This document shows, piece after piece, positions 1 to 7,916 of a stretch of 32,292 nucleotides of DNA (the stretch's first letter is position 1; every line of letters starts with the position of its first letter). The notes under the pieces are model-generated. The model was not told the origin of the DNA and ran no database searches. It was given only the letters and a program-made list of their open reading frames with translations. The DNA comes from Burkholderiales bacterium (GTDB taxonomy: Bacteria > Pseudomonadota > Gammaproteobacteria > Burkholderiales > Burkholderiaceae_C). The position numbers and the translations under genes were made by a program. The stretch spans positions 1-32,292 of the forward strand of contig JAUVXK010000022.1 in NCBI GenBank assembly GCA_030603635.1. The letters are read 5' to 3'.

Positions 1-66
1 GGACCGAGGAGACAATCCAACACCAACAACATCTACCCAGCGTCCCTGAGAGATGCCTTTGTTCTG

Positions 67-96
67 CGCCAGCCTTCGGGCTGGCGTTTTTTCTTT
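67..96 (+). terminator. Rho-independent terminator of an upstream gene outside the window
   Basis: A perfect 8-bp stem (CGCCAGCC / GGCTGGCG, 67-74 and 79-86) closes on a TTCG tetraloop and is followed by TTTTTTCTTT. The T-run lies on the + strand side, so it ends a rightward transcript entering from the left edge. The leftward gene that stops at 96 does not use it, because the strand it would read carries an A-run before the stem and no T-run after it. No coding end could be assigned with confidence in 1-66. Confidence 0.85.
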
Positions 97-392
97 CAAG
101 CCCGCGTGTCAAGCAGACGGCCGAGCGTATCGTCGGCGGCCTTGAGCACCTGCAGATTGGCCTTGAACGCATAGGTGGCGGACTTCTGCTCCACCAGGTC
201 CCGGGTCAGTTCGGCGCCGGGCTGGGGCACCTTCTCCACCCGCGCCACCACCCCTCCACCGGCCTGGGCTTCCTGCTGCACCTGATCGCGCCGGAAGTCT
301 GGCGTCTGGGCATTGGCCACGTTGTTCGCCGCCGCATTCAGGCGCACCTGTGCGGCCTGCATACCGGTTTGAGCGATCGAGAGGGTGTTCAA
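96..392 (-). CDS. Minimal flagellar basal-body rod-like protein (FlgB/FlgC/FlgG-type ends only)
   Basis: About 98 residues. The N-terminus has the flagellar axial-protein signature (SIAQTGMQAAQ... then ANNVANAQTPDFRR, roughly residues 5-35), and the C-terminus (about 66-97, DLVEQKSATYAFKANLQVLK) resembles the Flg_bbr_C coiled-coil ending of rod and hook proteins. The family's middle domain is almost absent: FlgC is usually about 135 residues and FlgG about 260. I chose the TTG start at 392 because GGGAG sits 8 nt upstream and family members normally begin just before this helix. A longer reading from another TTG at 449 adds 19 unrelated residues. No other flagellar gene is visible nearby, so this is an orphan. 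Role in the rod or as a regulator or adaptor is inference. Confidence 0.75.
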   Translation of the reverse strand: MNTLSIAQTGMQAAQVRLNAAANNVANAQTPDFRRDQVQQEAQAGGGVVARVEKVPQPGAELTRDLVEQKSATYAFKANLQVLKAADDTLGRLLDTRA

Positions 393-466
393 GGCTATGG
401 CTCCCAAAAAGGCCAGTGTACGCCCAACCGAATCGACAGCCAAGCGCAAGGTTTTCCACGCGACGT

Positions 467-508
467 TTGATCTGGCTCAAAAACCCGGGTCGGTACATGC
501 ATAAAAAT
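467..508 (+). promoter_or_regulatory. Candidate FNR/ANR-type box with -10 element upstream of boxB
   Basis: TTGATCTGGCTCAA at 467-480 matches the FNR consensus TTGAT-N4-ATCAA at nine of ten fixed positions. Its centre is 473.5. An AT-rich TAAAAAT follows at 502-508, where a -10 hexamer would lie if the box sat at -41.5, the classical activating position, giving a start near 515. This geometry is read from the sequence. That an FNR-family protein binds here is inference, and one half-site has a mismatch. Confidence 0.4.
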
Positions 509-563
509 GCCCATCGTCACAGCAAGTGGCATTAAATTGCATATCACTCTTCAGGAGACCCGC

Positions 564-2054
564 ATGAGCCAGGAAGACACACTGATCGAAACCCCCGAGT
601 CCGTGAGCAACGACCGCTTCGTCGAGGTCAGCTACGACGACGCGATTCCCAACAACGTGGACCTGTCTTCGGACCGGCAACTGCTCAAGGCGCTGGAAAG
701 CTGGCATCCGGGCTACCTGGACTGGTGGAAGGACATGGGGCCCGACGGCTTCCAGGAGGCCGATGTGTACCTGCGCACCGCCGTGGGCGTGGACCCGGCG
801 GGCTGGGCCAAGTTCGGTTACGTGAAAATGCCCGAGTACCGGTGGGGCATTCTGCTGGCGCCGAAGGTGGAAGGACGCACCATTCCCTGCGGCCGCCACA
901 AGGGCGAACCCGTCTGGCAGGAGGTGCCCGGTGAATACCGTTCGCTGCTGCGCCGCCTCATCGTCATCCAGGCCGACACGGAACCCGCTTCCGTGGAGCA
1001 GCAGCGCTACCTTGGCAAGACCGCGCCCAGCCTGTACGACATGCGCAACCTGTTCCAGGTGAACGTGGAAGAAGGCCGCCACCTGTGGGCCATGGTGTAT
1101 TTGCTCGTCAAGTACTTCGGCAAGGACGGCCGCGAGGAAGCCCAGGCCCTGCTGGAGCGCCGCAGCGGCCAGCAGGACAACCCGCGCATCCTGGGTGCCT
1201 TCAACGAGCGCACGCCGGATTGGCTGAGCTTCTTCATGTTCACCTACTTCACCGACCGCGACGGCAAGATGCAGCTGGCCGCGCTGGCCGAGAGCGGCTT
1301 CGACCCGTTGAGCCGCAGCTGCCGCTTCATGCTCACCGAGGAAGCACACCACCTGTTCGTGGGCGAGACCGGCGTGGGCCGCACGGTGGAGGCCACCTGC
1401 GCCGCCATGCAGAAGGCCGGCATCACCGACCCTTACGACACCGAAGCCATCCGCAAACTGGGCGTGGTGGACCTGCCGCTGCTGCAGCGCAAGGCCAACT
1501 TCCACATGAGCGTGACGCGCGACCTGTTCGGCTCCGAAATCTCGTCCAACGCCGCCGACGCCTTCAGCGCCGGACTCAAGGGCCGCTTCAACGAAGCCAA
1601 CCTGAAGGACGACCACCAGCTGCAGGACGACACCTATCCCGTGATGCGGGCGGTGGACGGCCACATCGTGACCGAAGACGTGCCCGCGCTGCGCGCCATC
1701 AACAGCCGCCTGCTGGACGACTACATCGCCGACTGCCAGGGCGGCATTGACCGCTGGAACAAGACGATCGAGAAGTTCGGCATCGACTTCCGCTTCGCCC
1801 AGCCGCACAAGGGGTTCAACCGCCGCATCGGGGAATTCGCCGGCCACCGCATCAGCCCGGACGGCCGCCTGCTGACCGAAGCCGAATGGCAGGCCGGCCA
1901 GGGCGAATGGTTGCCGAACGACGCCGACAACGCCTTCATCCACTCGCTGATGCAGCCCTGCCACCGGCCCGGCGAATACGCCAGCTGGATCGCCCCGCCC
2001 CGCATGGGCATCAACCAGCAGCCGGTGGACTACGAGTACGTGAAGATCGACTGA
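564..2054 (+). CDS. boxB: Benzoyl-CoA 2,3-epoxidase, oxygenase subunit BoxB
   Basis: Diiron oxygenase component that converts benzoyl-CoA to its 2,3-epoxide, using electrons from the reductase BoxA; the ring is then opened by BoxC (known for the family). The 496-residue product carries all six expected carboxylate/histidine iron ligands in family spacing: E140, the E170-x-x-H173 pair in EEGRHLW, D231, and the E260-x-x-H263 pair in EEAHH. The ATG at 564 follows CAGGAG at a good distance; an upstream in-frame ATG (507) has none and would run into the promoter. The N-terminus is about 20 residues longer than typical BoxB. boxA, boxC, boxD and boxR are not in the window, so partners must be encoded elsewhere. 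The gene ends directly against the convergent permease gene (no spacer). Confidence 0.92.
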   Translation: MSQEDTLIETPESVSNDRFVEVSYDDAIPNNVDLSSDRQLLKALESWHPGYLDWWKDMGPDGFQEADVYLRTAVGVDPAGWAKFGYVKMPEYRWGILLAPKVEGRTIPCGRHKGEPVWQEVPGEYRSLLRRLIVIQADTEPASVEQQRYLGKTAPSLYDMRNLFQVNVEEGRHLWAMVYLLVKYFGKDGREEAQALLERRSGQQDNPRILGAFNERTPDWLSFFMFTYFTDRDGKMQLAALAESGFDPLSRSCRFMLTEEAHHLFVGETGVGRTVEATCAAMQKAGITDPYDTEAIRKLGVVDLPLLQRKANFHMSVTRDLFGSEISSNAADAFSAGLKGRFNEANLKDDHQLQDDTYPVMRAVDGHIVTEDVPALRAINSRLLDDYIADCQGGIDRWNKTIEKFGIDFRFAQPHKGFNRRIGEFAGHRISPDGRLLTEAEWQAGQGEWLPNDADNAFIHSLMQPCHRPGEYASWIAPPRMGINQQPVDYEYVKID

Positions 2055-3335
2055 TCAGCGCGTGCGGTTGAGCAGGGCGTACAGGAGGATGGCCCCGAAG
2101 GTGGCCGTTCCGATGCCGCCCAGCTCGAAACCACCGAACTTCAGGGTGAAATCCCCGGTGCCCAGCACCAGCGTGATGGCGGCCACCAGCAGGTTCTTGT
2201 TGTCGGAAAAGTCCACCTTGTTGTCGACCCAGATCTTGGCACCGGCAATGGCGATCAGACCGAACACCACGATCGAAACACCGCCCATCACGGCCAGCGG
2301 AATGGCCTGGATCACCGCGCCGAACTTGGGGCTGAAGCCGAGCAGGATGGCCATCAGCGCCGCGATGACGAAGATGGCGGTGGAATAGATCTTGGTCGCG
2401 GCCATGACGCCGATGTTCTCGGCGTAGGTGGTCACGCCCGTGCCCCCGGCGCTGCCGGCCACCATGGTGGCCACCCCGTCGCCCATGAAGGCCCGGCCCA
2501 TGTACACGTCCAGGTTCTTGCCGGTCATGGCGGTCACGGCCTTGATGTGACCCAGGTTCTCCGCCACCAGGATGATGGCCACCGGTGCGATCAGCAGCAT
2601 GGCGTTGGCCTCGAACACCGGGGCGCTGAAGTTGGGCATGCCGATCCAGGCGGCATTCGCGACACCGCTCAGGTCCACAGGCTGGCCTAGGCCCAGGCCG
2701 TTGGTGAGCACGGCGTAGATGACGCTGGCCACGATGAGACCCATGAGGATGAGCAGGCGCTGCACCATGCCCCGGGTGAACACCGCCACCAGTGCCACGC
2801 TCACGAAGGTGATCGCCTGCATCCAGGCATCGAACGCCGTGGGCGACATGTTCTTGATGGGGATGTAGGCCAGGTGCAGGCCAATCACCGCCACCACCGA
2901 GCCCGTGACGACCGGCGGCATGAAGCGCTCGATCCAGCCGGTACCACCCACGTGCACGATGGCCCCGATGATGAAATACAGTAGGCCGCAGGCCACGATG
3001 CCGCCCAGCGCCACGCCGATGTTGGGGTTGGAGCCCGGCCCCACATAGCCGCTGGCCGCGATCACCACGCCGATGAAGGCAAAGCTGGAGCCCAGGTAGC
3101 TCGGCACCTTGCCTCCCGTCATCACGAAGAAGATGAGCGTGCCGATGCCGCTCATCAGCACCGCCACGTTGGGGTCGAACCCCATGAGGAGCGGCGCCAG
3201 CACCGTGGCCCCGAACATGGCGATCAGGTGTTGCACGCCCATCACCGTGCTCTGCCCCCAGGGCAGGCGCTCGTCGGGGCCGATCACGCCGCCGGCCTGC
3301 AGGGCCGCCGGGCTTTTCTCCGTCCATTGGAACAT
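2055..3335 (-). CDS. uraA: Uracil/xanthine permease, NCS2 family (UraA-like)
   Basis: 426-residue multi-span carrier for nucleobases, probably uracil, by proton symport across the inner membrane. It has the family's paired repeats of hydrophobic helices. The substrate/proton site motif TTYAENIGVMA is intact and matches the UraA glutamate motif, and GGxS-type segments (MGGVSIVVFG) follow. I chose the ATG at 3335 because AGGAG lies about 10 nt upstream; the reading frame stays open further but the extra residues are not family-like. It is convergent with boxB: the two stop codons are adjacent with no bases between. It is divergent from acetoacetyl-CoA synthetase. Specificity (uracil versus xanthine) cannot be settled by eye. 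Confidence 0.88.
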   Translation of the reverse strand: MFQWTEKSPAALQAGGVIGPDERLPWGQSTVMGVQHLIAMFGATVLAPLLMGFDPNVAVLMSGIGTLIFFVMTGGKVPSYLGSSFAFIGVVIAASGYVGPGSNPNIGVALGGIVACGLLYFIIGAIVHVGGTGWIERFMPPVVTGSVVAVIGLHLAYIPIKNMSPTAFDAWMQAITFVSVALVAVFTRGMVQRLLILMGLIVASVIYAVLTNGLGLGQPVDLSGVANAAWIGMPNFSAPVFEANAMLLIAPVAIILVAENLGHIKAVTAMTGKNLDVYMGRAFMGDGVATMVAGSAGGTGVTTYAENIGVMAATKIYSTAIFVIAALMAILLGFSPKFGAVIQAIPLAVMGGVSIVVFGLIAIAGAKIWVDNKVDFSDNKNLLVAAITLVLGTGDFTLKFGGFELGGIGTATFGAILLYALLNRTR

Positions 3336-3468
3336 GGGAACCTCACTCCTCGGTGTTAAATGGCGCGATTGTGCCCGAACGGCAAGTTTCGTGTCAGGAT
3401 TGACGCCGATGCGATAAGCACGGAGGCCGACTTGCGAATAATGCGGTCCAGAGGAGACTAGCACCACC

Positions 3469-5484
3469 ATGGCCCATCCCCCGTACATCCCCCAGATCCG
3501 CCTGTACCAGAACTGGCTGCATGAGCAGCGCGGGCTCACGTTCGACAGCTACGACGCGCTGTGGCGCTGGTCCACCACCGACCTGTCGGCCTTCTGGCAG
3601 AGCATCTGGGACTACTTCCAGATGCAATCCCCCACACCGCACACGGCGGTGCTTGAGGGGGGCCCGATGCCCAACGTCCACTGGTTTCCCGGGGCCCAGG
3701 TCAACTATGCGCAACAGGTGCTGCGTCATGCGGCCCCGGCCCATGCGGCGGGCCAGCCCGCCATCATCAGCGAGGACGAACGCGGCCGCGTGCGGGTGCT
3801 GGGGTGGCCGGAGCTGCGGCGGCAGGTCGCCTCGCTGGCCCTGTCGATGAAGGACATGGGTGTGCAGCGCGGTGACCGCGTCGCCGCTTACCTGCCCAAC
3901 GTGCCGGAAACGGCGGTGGCCTTTCTGGCCTGTGCCAGCATTGGCGCCATCTGGAGCGTCTGCGCGCCCGACATGGGGACCCCGGCCGTGCTCGACCGCT
4001 TCCGCCAGATCGAACCCAAGTTGCTGATCGCCGCCGATGGCGTGCACTACGGGGGCAAACCGCTGGACCGCTCCGCCACCGTGAACGAACTGCGTGAAGG
4101 CCTGCCCAGCGTGCAGCACCTCATCACCCTGCGCACACCGTATGCCGCCGAGCGCGTGGCCGGCGCCGCAGACTTCGAGGCTCTGACCGAGCGAGACAAC
4201 GCGGCCACGGCCGCCTTCGAGCCCGAATGGCTGCCCTTCGAGCACCCGCTGTGGGTCGTGTATTCGAGCGGCACCACCGGACTGCCGAAGCCTATCGTGC
4301 ATGGCCACGGCGGCATCCTCATGACCATGCTGGCCGCCAAGATCCTGCACAACGATATCGGTCCCAGCTACGCGCCCAACAGCTTCGGTGAACGCTTTCA
4401 CTGGTACAGCTCCACCGGCTGGGTGATGTGGAACGCGCAGGTGGCAGGGCTGGCCGGCGGCACCACCATCGTCCTGTACGACGGCAACCCCGGCGGCAGC
4501 AAGGAACACCCGGACTGGCACGTGCTCTGGCGTTTCGCGGCCCGGCACCGTGTCACCTTCTTCGGCGCCGGTGCCGCCTACTACGCCAACTGCATGAAGG
4601 CCGGCGTGGACCTGCCCGGCCTGCAGGCCGAGGACTTCGATCTCATGCGCATCCGCGCCCTGGGCACCACCGGCTCGCCCCTGGCCGAAGACGTGCAGCG
4701 CTGGGGCACAGCCCAGTTCGCCGCCCTGGGCACCCCTGACATCTGGTGGGCCAACATCTCGGGCGGCACCGACTTCTGCGGTGCCTTCATCGGCGGCCAC
4801 CGCGAACTGCCCCAGGTGCCAGGCCAGATGCAATGCCGCCAGCTCGGGTGCGCGGTCGAGGCCTGGGGCGAGGACGGCCAGCCGCTGATCGGCGAAGTGG
4901 GCGAACTGGTCTGCACGCAGCCCATCCCCTCCATGCCCCTGTACTTCTGGAACGACCCGGGCCAGCAGCGCTACCTCTCCAGCTACTTCGACATGTACCC
5001 GGGTGTCTGGCGCCATGGCGACTGGCTCAAGATCGGCACCGACGGCGGCTGCGTCATCTACGGCCGCTCCGACGCCACCATCAACCGCCACGGCCTGCGC
5101 ATGGGCACAAGCGAGATCTACGCAGCGGTGGAAGCCCTGCCCGAGGTGCTCGACAGTCTGGTGGTGGACCTGGAGTACCTGGGCCGTGAAAGCTACATGC
5201 CCCTGTTCGTGGTGCTGCGCCCGGGCGTGACGCTGGACGACGCCTTGCGCGAGCGCATCGCCGGGGCCATCCGCAGCGCGCTGTCACCACGCTTCGTGCC
5301 CGACGCAATCGTGCCCATGGGCGAGATCCCGCGCACCCTGAGTGGCAAGAAACAGGAGCTGCCGGTCAAGAAGCTGCTGCTCGGCCAGCCGATCGAGAAG
5401 GTGGTGAACCGCGACGCCATGGCCAACCCTGGTTGCCTGGACGCCTACGTGGCCTTTGCCCAGGCCCGCCTGCAACGGGCCTGA
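3469..5484 (+). CDS. Acetoacetyl-CoA synthetase (acetoacetate-CoA ligase)
   Basis: 671-residue ATP-dependent acyl-CoA ligase of the ANL superfamily that activates acetoacetate to acetoacetyl-CoA in the cytoplasm, letting ketone bodies or PHB-derived acetoacetate enter central metabolism. Visible: the acetyl-CoA-synthetase-like N-terminal region (about 40-100); AMP-binding P-loop YSSGTTGLPKPIVHG near residues 263-277; the Y/WxST-type motif YSSTGWVMWN near 311; GRSDATINRHGLRMG around 532-546; and the C-terminal catalytic lysine in RTLSGKKQELP near 623. Length and motif order match the acetoacetate-CoA ligase branch (about 650 residues) rather than Acs. The ATG follows GAGGAGA. It stands alone between divergent uraA and a convergent EamA gene 6 bp beyond its stop. 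Confidence 0.93.
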   Translation: MAHPPYIPQIRLYQNWLHEQRGLTFDSYDALWRWSTTDLSAFWQSIWDYFQMQSPTPHTAVLEGGPMPNVHWFPGAQVNYAQQVLRHAAPAHAAGQPAIISEDERGRVRVLGWPELRRQVASLALSMKDMGVQRGDRVAAYLPNVPETAVAFLACASIGAIWSVCAPDMGTPAVLDRFRQIEPKLLIAADGVHYGGKPLDRSATVNELREGLPSVQHLITLRTPYAAERVAGAADFEALTERDNAATAAFEPEWLPFEHPLWVVYSSGTTGLPKPIVHGHGGILMTMLAAKILHNDIGPSYAPNSFGERFHWYSSTGWVMWNAQVAGLAGGTTIVLYDGNPGGSKEHPDWHVLWRFAARHRVTFFGAGAAYYANCMKAGVDLPGLQAEDFDLMRIRALGTTGSPLAEDVQRWGTAQFAALGTPDIWWANISGGTDFCGAFIGGHRELPQVPGQMQCRQLGCAVEAWGEDGQPLIGEVGELVCTQPIPSMPLYFWNDPGQQRYLSSYFDMYPGVWRHGDWLKIGTDGGCVIYGRSDATINRHGLRMGTSEIYAAVEALPEVLDSLVVDLEYLGRESYMPLFVVLRPGVTLDDALRERIAGAIRSALSPRFVPDAIVPMGEIPRTLSGKKQELPVKKLLLGQPIEKVVNRDAMANPGCLDAYVAFAQARLQRA

Positions 5485-5490
5485 GGCGGA

Positions 5491-6390
5491 TCAACGCCGC
5501 CGGCTCACCAGCACGATGCCGGCGGCCACCCCCACGAGGGCAAGCAGCAGGGCCAGCGTCAGCGGCTCGCCCAGCAACCCGACCCCGAACAGCAAGGCAA
5601 ACACCGGGGTGAGGAAGACGAACGACGACATCTGCGTGGCCGGGTAGTGGCGCAGCAGCCACATCCAGGTCAGGTAGCTGGCGAACGCCCCGATCACGGT
5701 TTGCAGGGCGATCGAGCCCCAGGCCAGGCCGGAATAGTCCCAGCGCCAGGTTTCGCCCAGCCCCAGCGACAGCAGCGGCGCCACGATGGCCGTGACGGCG
5801 ACCTGGTAGAACAGGGTTTTCTCGGCACTGGCCTGAGCCAGCATCGTGGTGCGGATGACGAGCGTGGTCAGCCCCCACAGGATGCCGGCGGCCAGCGCAA
5901 TCGCATCGCCCATGAGCTGGGTGCGGGTGGAGTGGGTGAAGCCCTCGCTGAAGGCCACCGCCACCGAGGCGAACGCCACCAGCAAGCCCACCCACTGCAA
6001 CGTGCGCAGCTTCTCGCTGGGCACGAACTGCGGCAGCAGCAGCGCCACCACGAACGGCGAGGTGTAGAGGAAGACGGTCAAGCGCGAGGCCGTGGTGTAC
6101 TGCAGGCCGATGTAGATACAGGCAAATTCGCCGGCAAACAGCAGCCCGGCCAGCAAGCCGCCCTTGAGGGTGCCGTCGCGCTGGAACAAGGGCACCCCGC
6201 GCCACTGGCACCAGAGCCACAGCAGCGCCGTGGCCCCCACGAAGCGCAACGTGGCCTGCCACAGCGGGGGCACTTCGGCCACGGTGGTCTTGATGAGGAT
6301 TTGCTGGAACCCCCAGAACGCGCAGCACACCAGCAACAGCGTGATGGCGAGGCGGTCGAGGTGATCCTTGCGTGTCGGCGGGGTGCTCAC
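5491..6390 (-). CDS. EamA/DMT-family transporter
   Basis: 299-residue inner-membrane protein with about ten hydrophobic helices arranged as two EamA repeats. Each repeat opens with the usual signature (CCAFWGFQQILIK near the N-terminus; AAGILWGLTTLVIRT near the middle). The family exports metabolites or amino acids; the substrate here is unknown. The GTG start at 6390 overlaps the flavin-reductase stop in a GTGA junction, which decides the start and indicates translational coupling. The longer in-frame reading from 6522 would lie inside the flavin reductase gene. The C-terminus ends in a positively charged tail (SRRR). Convergent with acetoacetyl-CoA synthetase. Confidence 0.87.
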   Translation of the reverse strand: MSTPPTRKDHLDRLAITLLLVCCAFWGFQQILIKTTVAEVPPLWQATLRFVGATALLWLWCQWRGVPLFQRDGTLKGGLLAGLLFAGEFACIYIGLQYTTASRLTVFLYTSPFVVALLLPQFVPSEKLRTLQWVGLLVAFASVAVAFSEGFTHSTRTQLMGDAIALAAGILWGLTTLVIRTTMLAQASAEKTLFYQVAVTAIVAPLLSLGLGETWRWDYSGLAWGSIALQTVIGAFASYLTWMWLLRHYPATQMSSFVFLTPVFALLFGVGLLGEPLTLALLLALVGVAAGIVLVSRRR

Positions 6391-6872
6391 AGCGGGTGCT
6401 CCGTGTAGAAGCGCCCACCGTGGTAGAGCAGGGGCCGCACGTCTCCGCGGTGCTGGCAGCGTTCCACCTGACCCACGAAGATCACGTGGTCTCCCTCCTC
6501 GTAAAGGCTGCGGTTGAAGCATTCGAACGTGGCGATGGCCCCGTCAAGCAGCGGGGCCCCGGAAGCCCCTTCGGAGTAGGCCACGCCCTGCCAGCGGTCG
6601 ACCCCCCGGGCGGCAAAGCGCTGGGCCAGTTCGCGCTGCTGGGCGCTGAGCACGTTGATCGCGTAATGTGAGCCCTGACGGAACACGGGCAGCGCACTGG
6701 ACTGGTTGGAGAGGCTCCAGAGCACGAGCGGGGGCGACATCGACACCGAGTTGAAGGAGTTCGCCGTCAGCCCCACCAGCGCCCCGCTGTCGGCGCGGGC
6801 GGTGACGATGGTCACGCCCGTGGCAAAGCGACCGAGGGCGGCCCGGAAACTGTCGGCGGTGGGGGGGAGCAT
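6387..6872 (-). CDS. Flavin reductase family protein (HpaC/RutF-like, FMN-binding)
   Basis: 161 residues, the usual length for the short-chain flavin reductases that use NAD(P)H to reduce FMN or FAD and hand it to a partner monooxygenase. Seen: the N-terminal RFATGVTIVTA and LVGLTANSFNSVSMSPPLVLW flavin-binding core (about 12-52), the INVLSAQQ segment (near 72), and GDHVIFVGQV (about 127-136). No flavin-dependent monooxygenase is next to it; instead it is coupled through GTGA to an EamA exporter. The partner enzyme and substrate are therefore unknown. A gap of 57 bp separates it from the upstream diguanylate cyclase, so it could be read as the tail of that operon. Confidence 0.88.
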   Translation of the reverse strand: MLPPTADSFRAALGRFATGVTIVTARADSGALVGLTANSFNSVSMSPPLVLWSLSNQSSALPVFRQGSHYAINVLSAQQRELAQRFAARGVDRWQGVAYSEGASGAPLLDGAIATFECFNRSLYEEGDHVIFVGQVERCQHRGDVRPLLYHGGRFYTEHPL

Positions 6873-6929
6873 GGGCGAATTGTGCCTTGTTCGTACAGGC
6901 GAAGCGTCGCGCAGGGGGCAATCCCCCGG

Positions 6930-7916
6930 TCAGGTGGCCGGAGCGGCGCTGAGTTCAAGCACCGCCACGCGGTCCCGGCCCAGGCGTTTGGCCTGGTAGA
7001 GCGCCCGGTCGGCCAACAGGATGAGGGCATCGGCACCCAGGCCCGAGGCGGGCAGCTCACACGCCACGCCCGCGCTCACAGTCACCACTCCGAGCGGACT
7101 GCCGTCATGCGGCAGGCGACACGCCCTCACCTCGTCCACCACACGGTGGGCCAGCCGCAGGGCGCCGGCCAGTTCGGTGTCGGGCAGCAGCATCGCGATC
7201 TCCTCGCCACCGTAGCGGCAGACCACGTCGCGGGGACGCTGCGCCTGCGACTCGACGATGCCGGCCACCAGCCGCAGGCACTCGTCGCCGCGCTGATGGC
7301 CATAGGTGTCGTTGTAGGCCTTGAAGTGGTCCACGTCGAACAGCACCAGACCCAGGCTCTGCTGCGACCGCTGGGCATTGCGCCACTCGCGTTCGAACAT
7401 GGCGTCGAAATGGCGCCGGTTGCCGATGTCGGTGAGGGCGTCGACATGCGCCATGGCGTGCATGCGCTCGGCCTGCTGCTTGAGCAAGCGCTCGCGGACG
7501 ACGGAGGGCGTCACGTCCCAGACCTGGATCATCAGGTAGCGCCCACCGGCCTCGCGGGCCTGGGCCGCACCCATCGGAACGATCTGGATGCTCTGCTTGA
7601 GCAGGCGTTGCGGCGAGGCGTCGCCAGCAAGCCCGTAGAGCGGCAAGGCCGAAGGGTGCAGCGTTTCCGACAGCAAGGTGGGGAAGCCGACGGTGCGCGC
7701 GCCGAGCAGACGCCGTTCGAAATGGCTGCCCTTGAGCGACGGGAAAACGGCGAAGAACGGGCGACCGACCACCTCCTCGGCCTGCAGGCGCGCCCGGCGC
7801 AGCAGCCAGGGATTGGCAAAGACCACGTCAAGTGACTCGTCAAGCACCAGCAGTCCGGCCTGGACGCTGCCCAGTGCCCACGCCATCCACGGTGGCGCAC
7901 CCTGCGCCAGACTCAC
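6930..7916 (-). CDS. Diguanylate cyclase with N-terminal PAS domain
   Basis: 328 residues, cytoplasmic (no membrane segment). A PAS-like sensor domain spans about 15-140, followed by a short helical linker and a GGDEF domain from about 155. Signature residues are present: DALTDIGNRRHFD at the domain entry, FDVDHFKAYNDTYGH for metal and substrate, and GGEEI (236-240) in place of GGDEF; the last position is I instead of F. The inhibitory site RPRD (227-230) lies exactly five residues before GGEEI, so product feedback is expected. It likely makes c-di-GMP. The GTG start overlaps the CheC stop (GTGA), making it the third gene of a coupled receiver-phosphatase-cyclase operon. Confidence 0.9.
   Translation of the reverse strand: MSLAQGAPPWMAWALGSVQAGLLVLDESLDVVFANPWLLRRARLQAEEVVGRPFFAVFPSLKGSHFERRLLGARTVGFPTLLSETLHPSALPLYGLAGDASPQRLLKQSIQIVPMGAAQAREAGGRYLMIQVWDVTPSVVRERLLKQQAERMHAMAHVDALTDIGNRRHFDAMFEREWRNAQRSQQSLGLVLFDVDHFKAYNDTYGHQRGDECLRLVAGIVESQAQRPRDVVCRYGGEEIAMLLPDTELAGALRLAHRVVDEVRACRLPHDGSPLGVVTVSAGVACELPASGLGADALILLADRALYQAKRLGRDRVAVLELSAAPAT

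Noticed and set aside
2-49. Possible end of a rightward gene (frame closing at TGA 47-49)
   Set aside because: Only 15 codons and no recognisable motif. The terminator shows a transcript ends here, but the coding frame cannot be decided.
477-1964. Long open frame antisense to boxB (495 codons)
   Set aside because: High-GC shadow: the + strand frame has all BoxB ligands; the antisense product is Val/Ala/His/Gly-rich with no family features.
6914-6927. Hairpin GGGGG-CAAT-CCCCC between the cyclase and flavin reductase genes
   Set aside because: Short stem and no T-run on either side; too weak to call a terminator.
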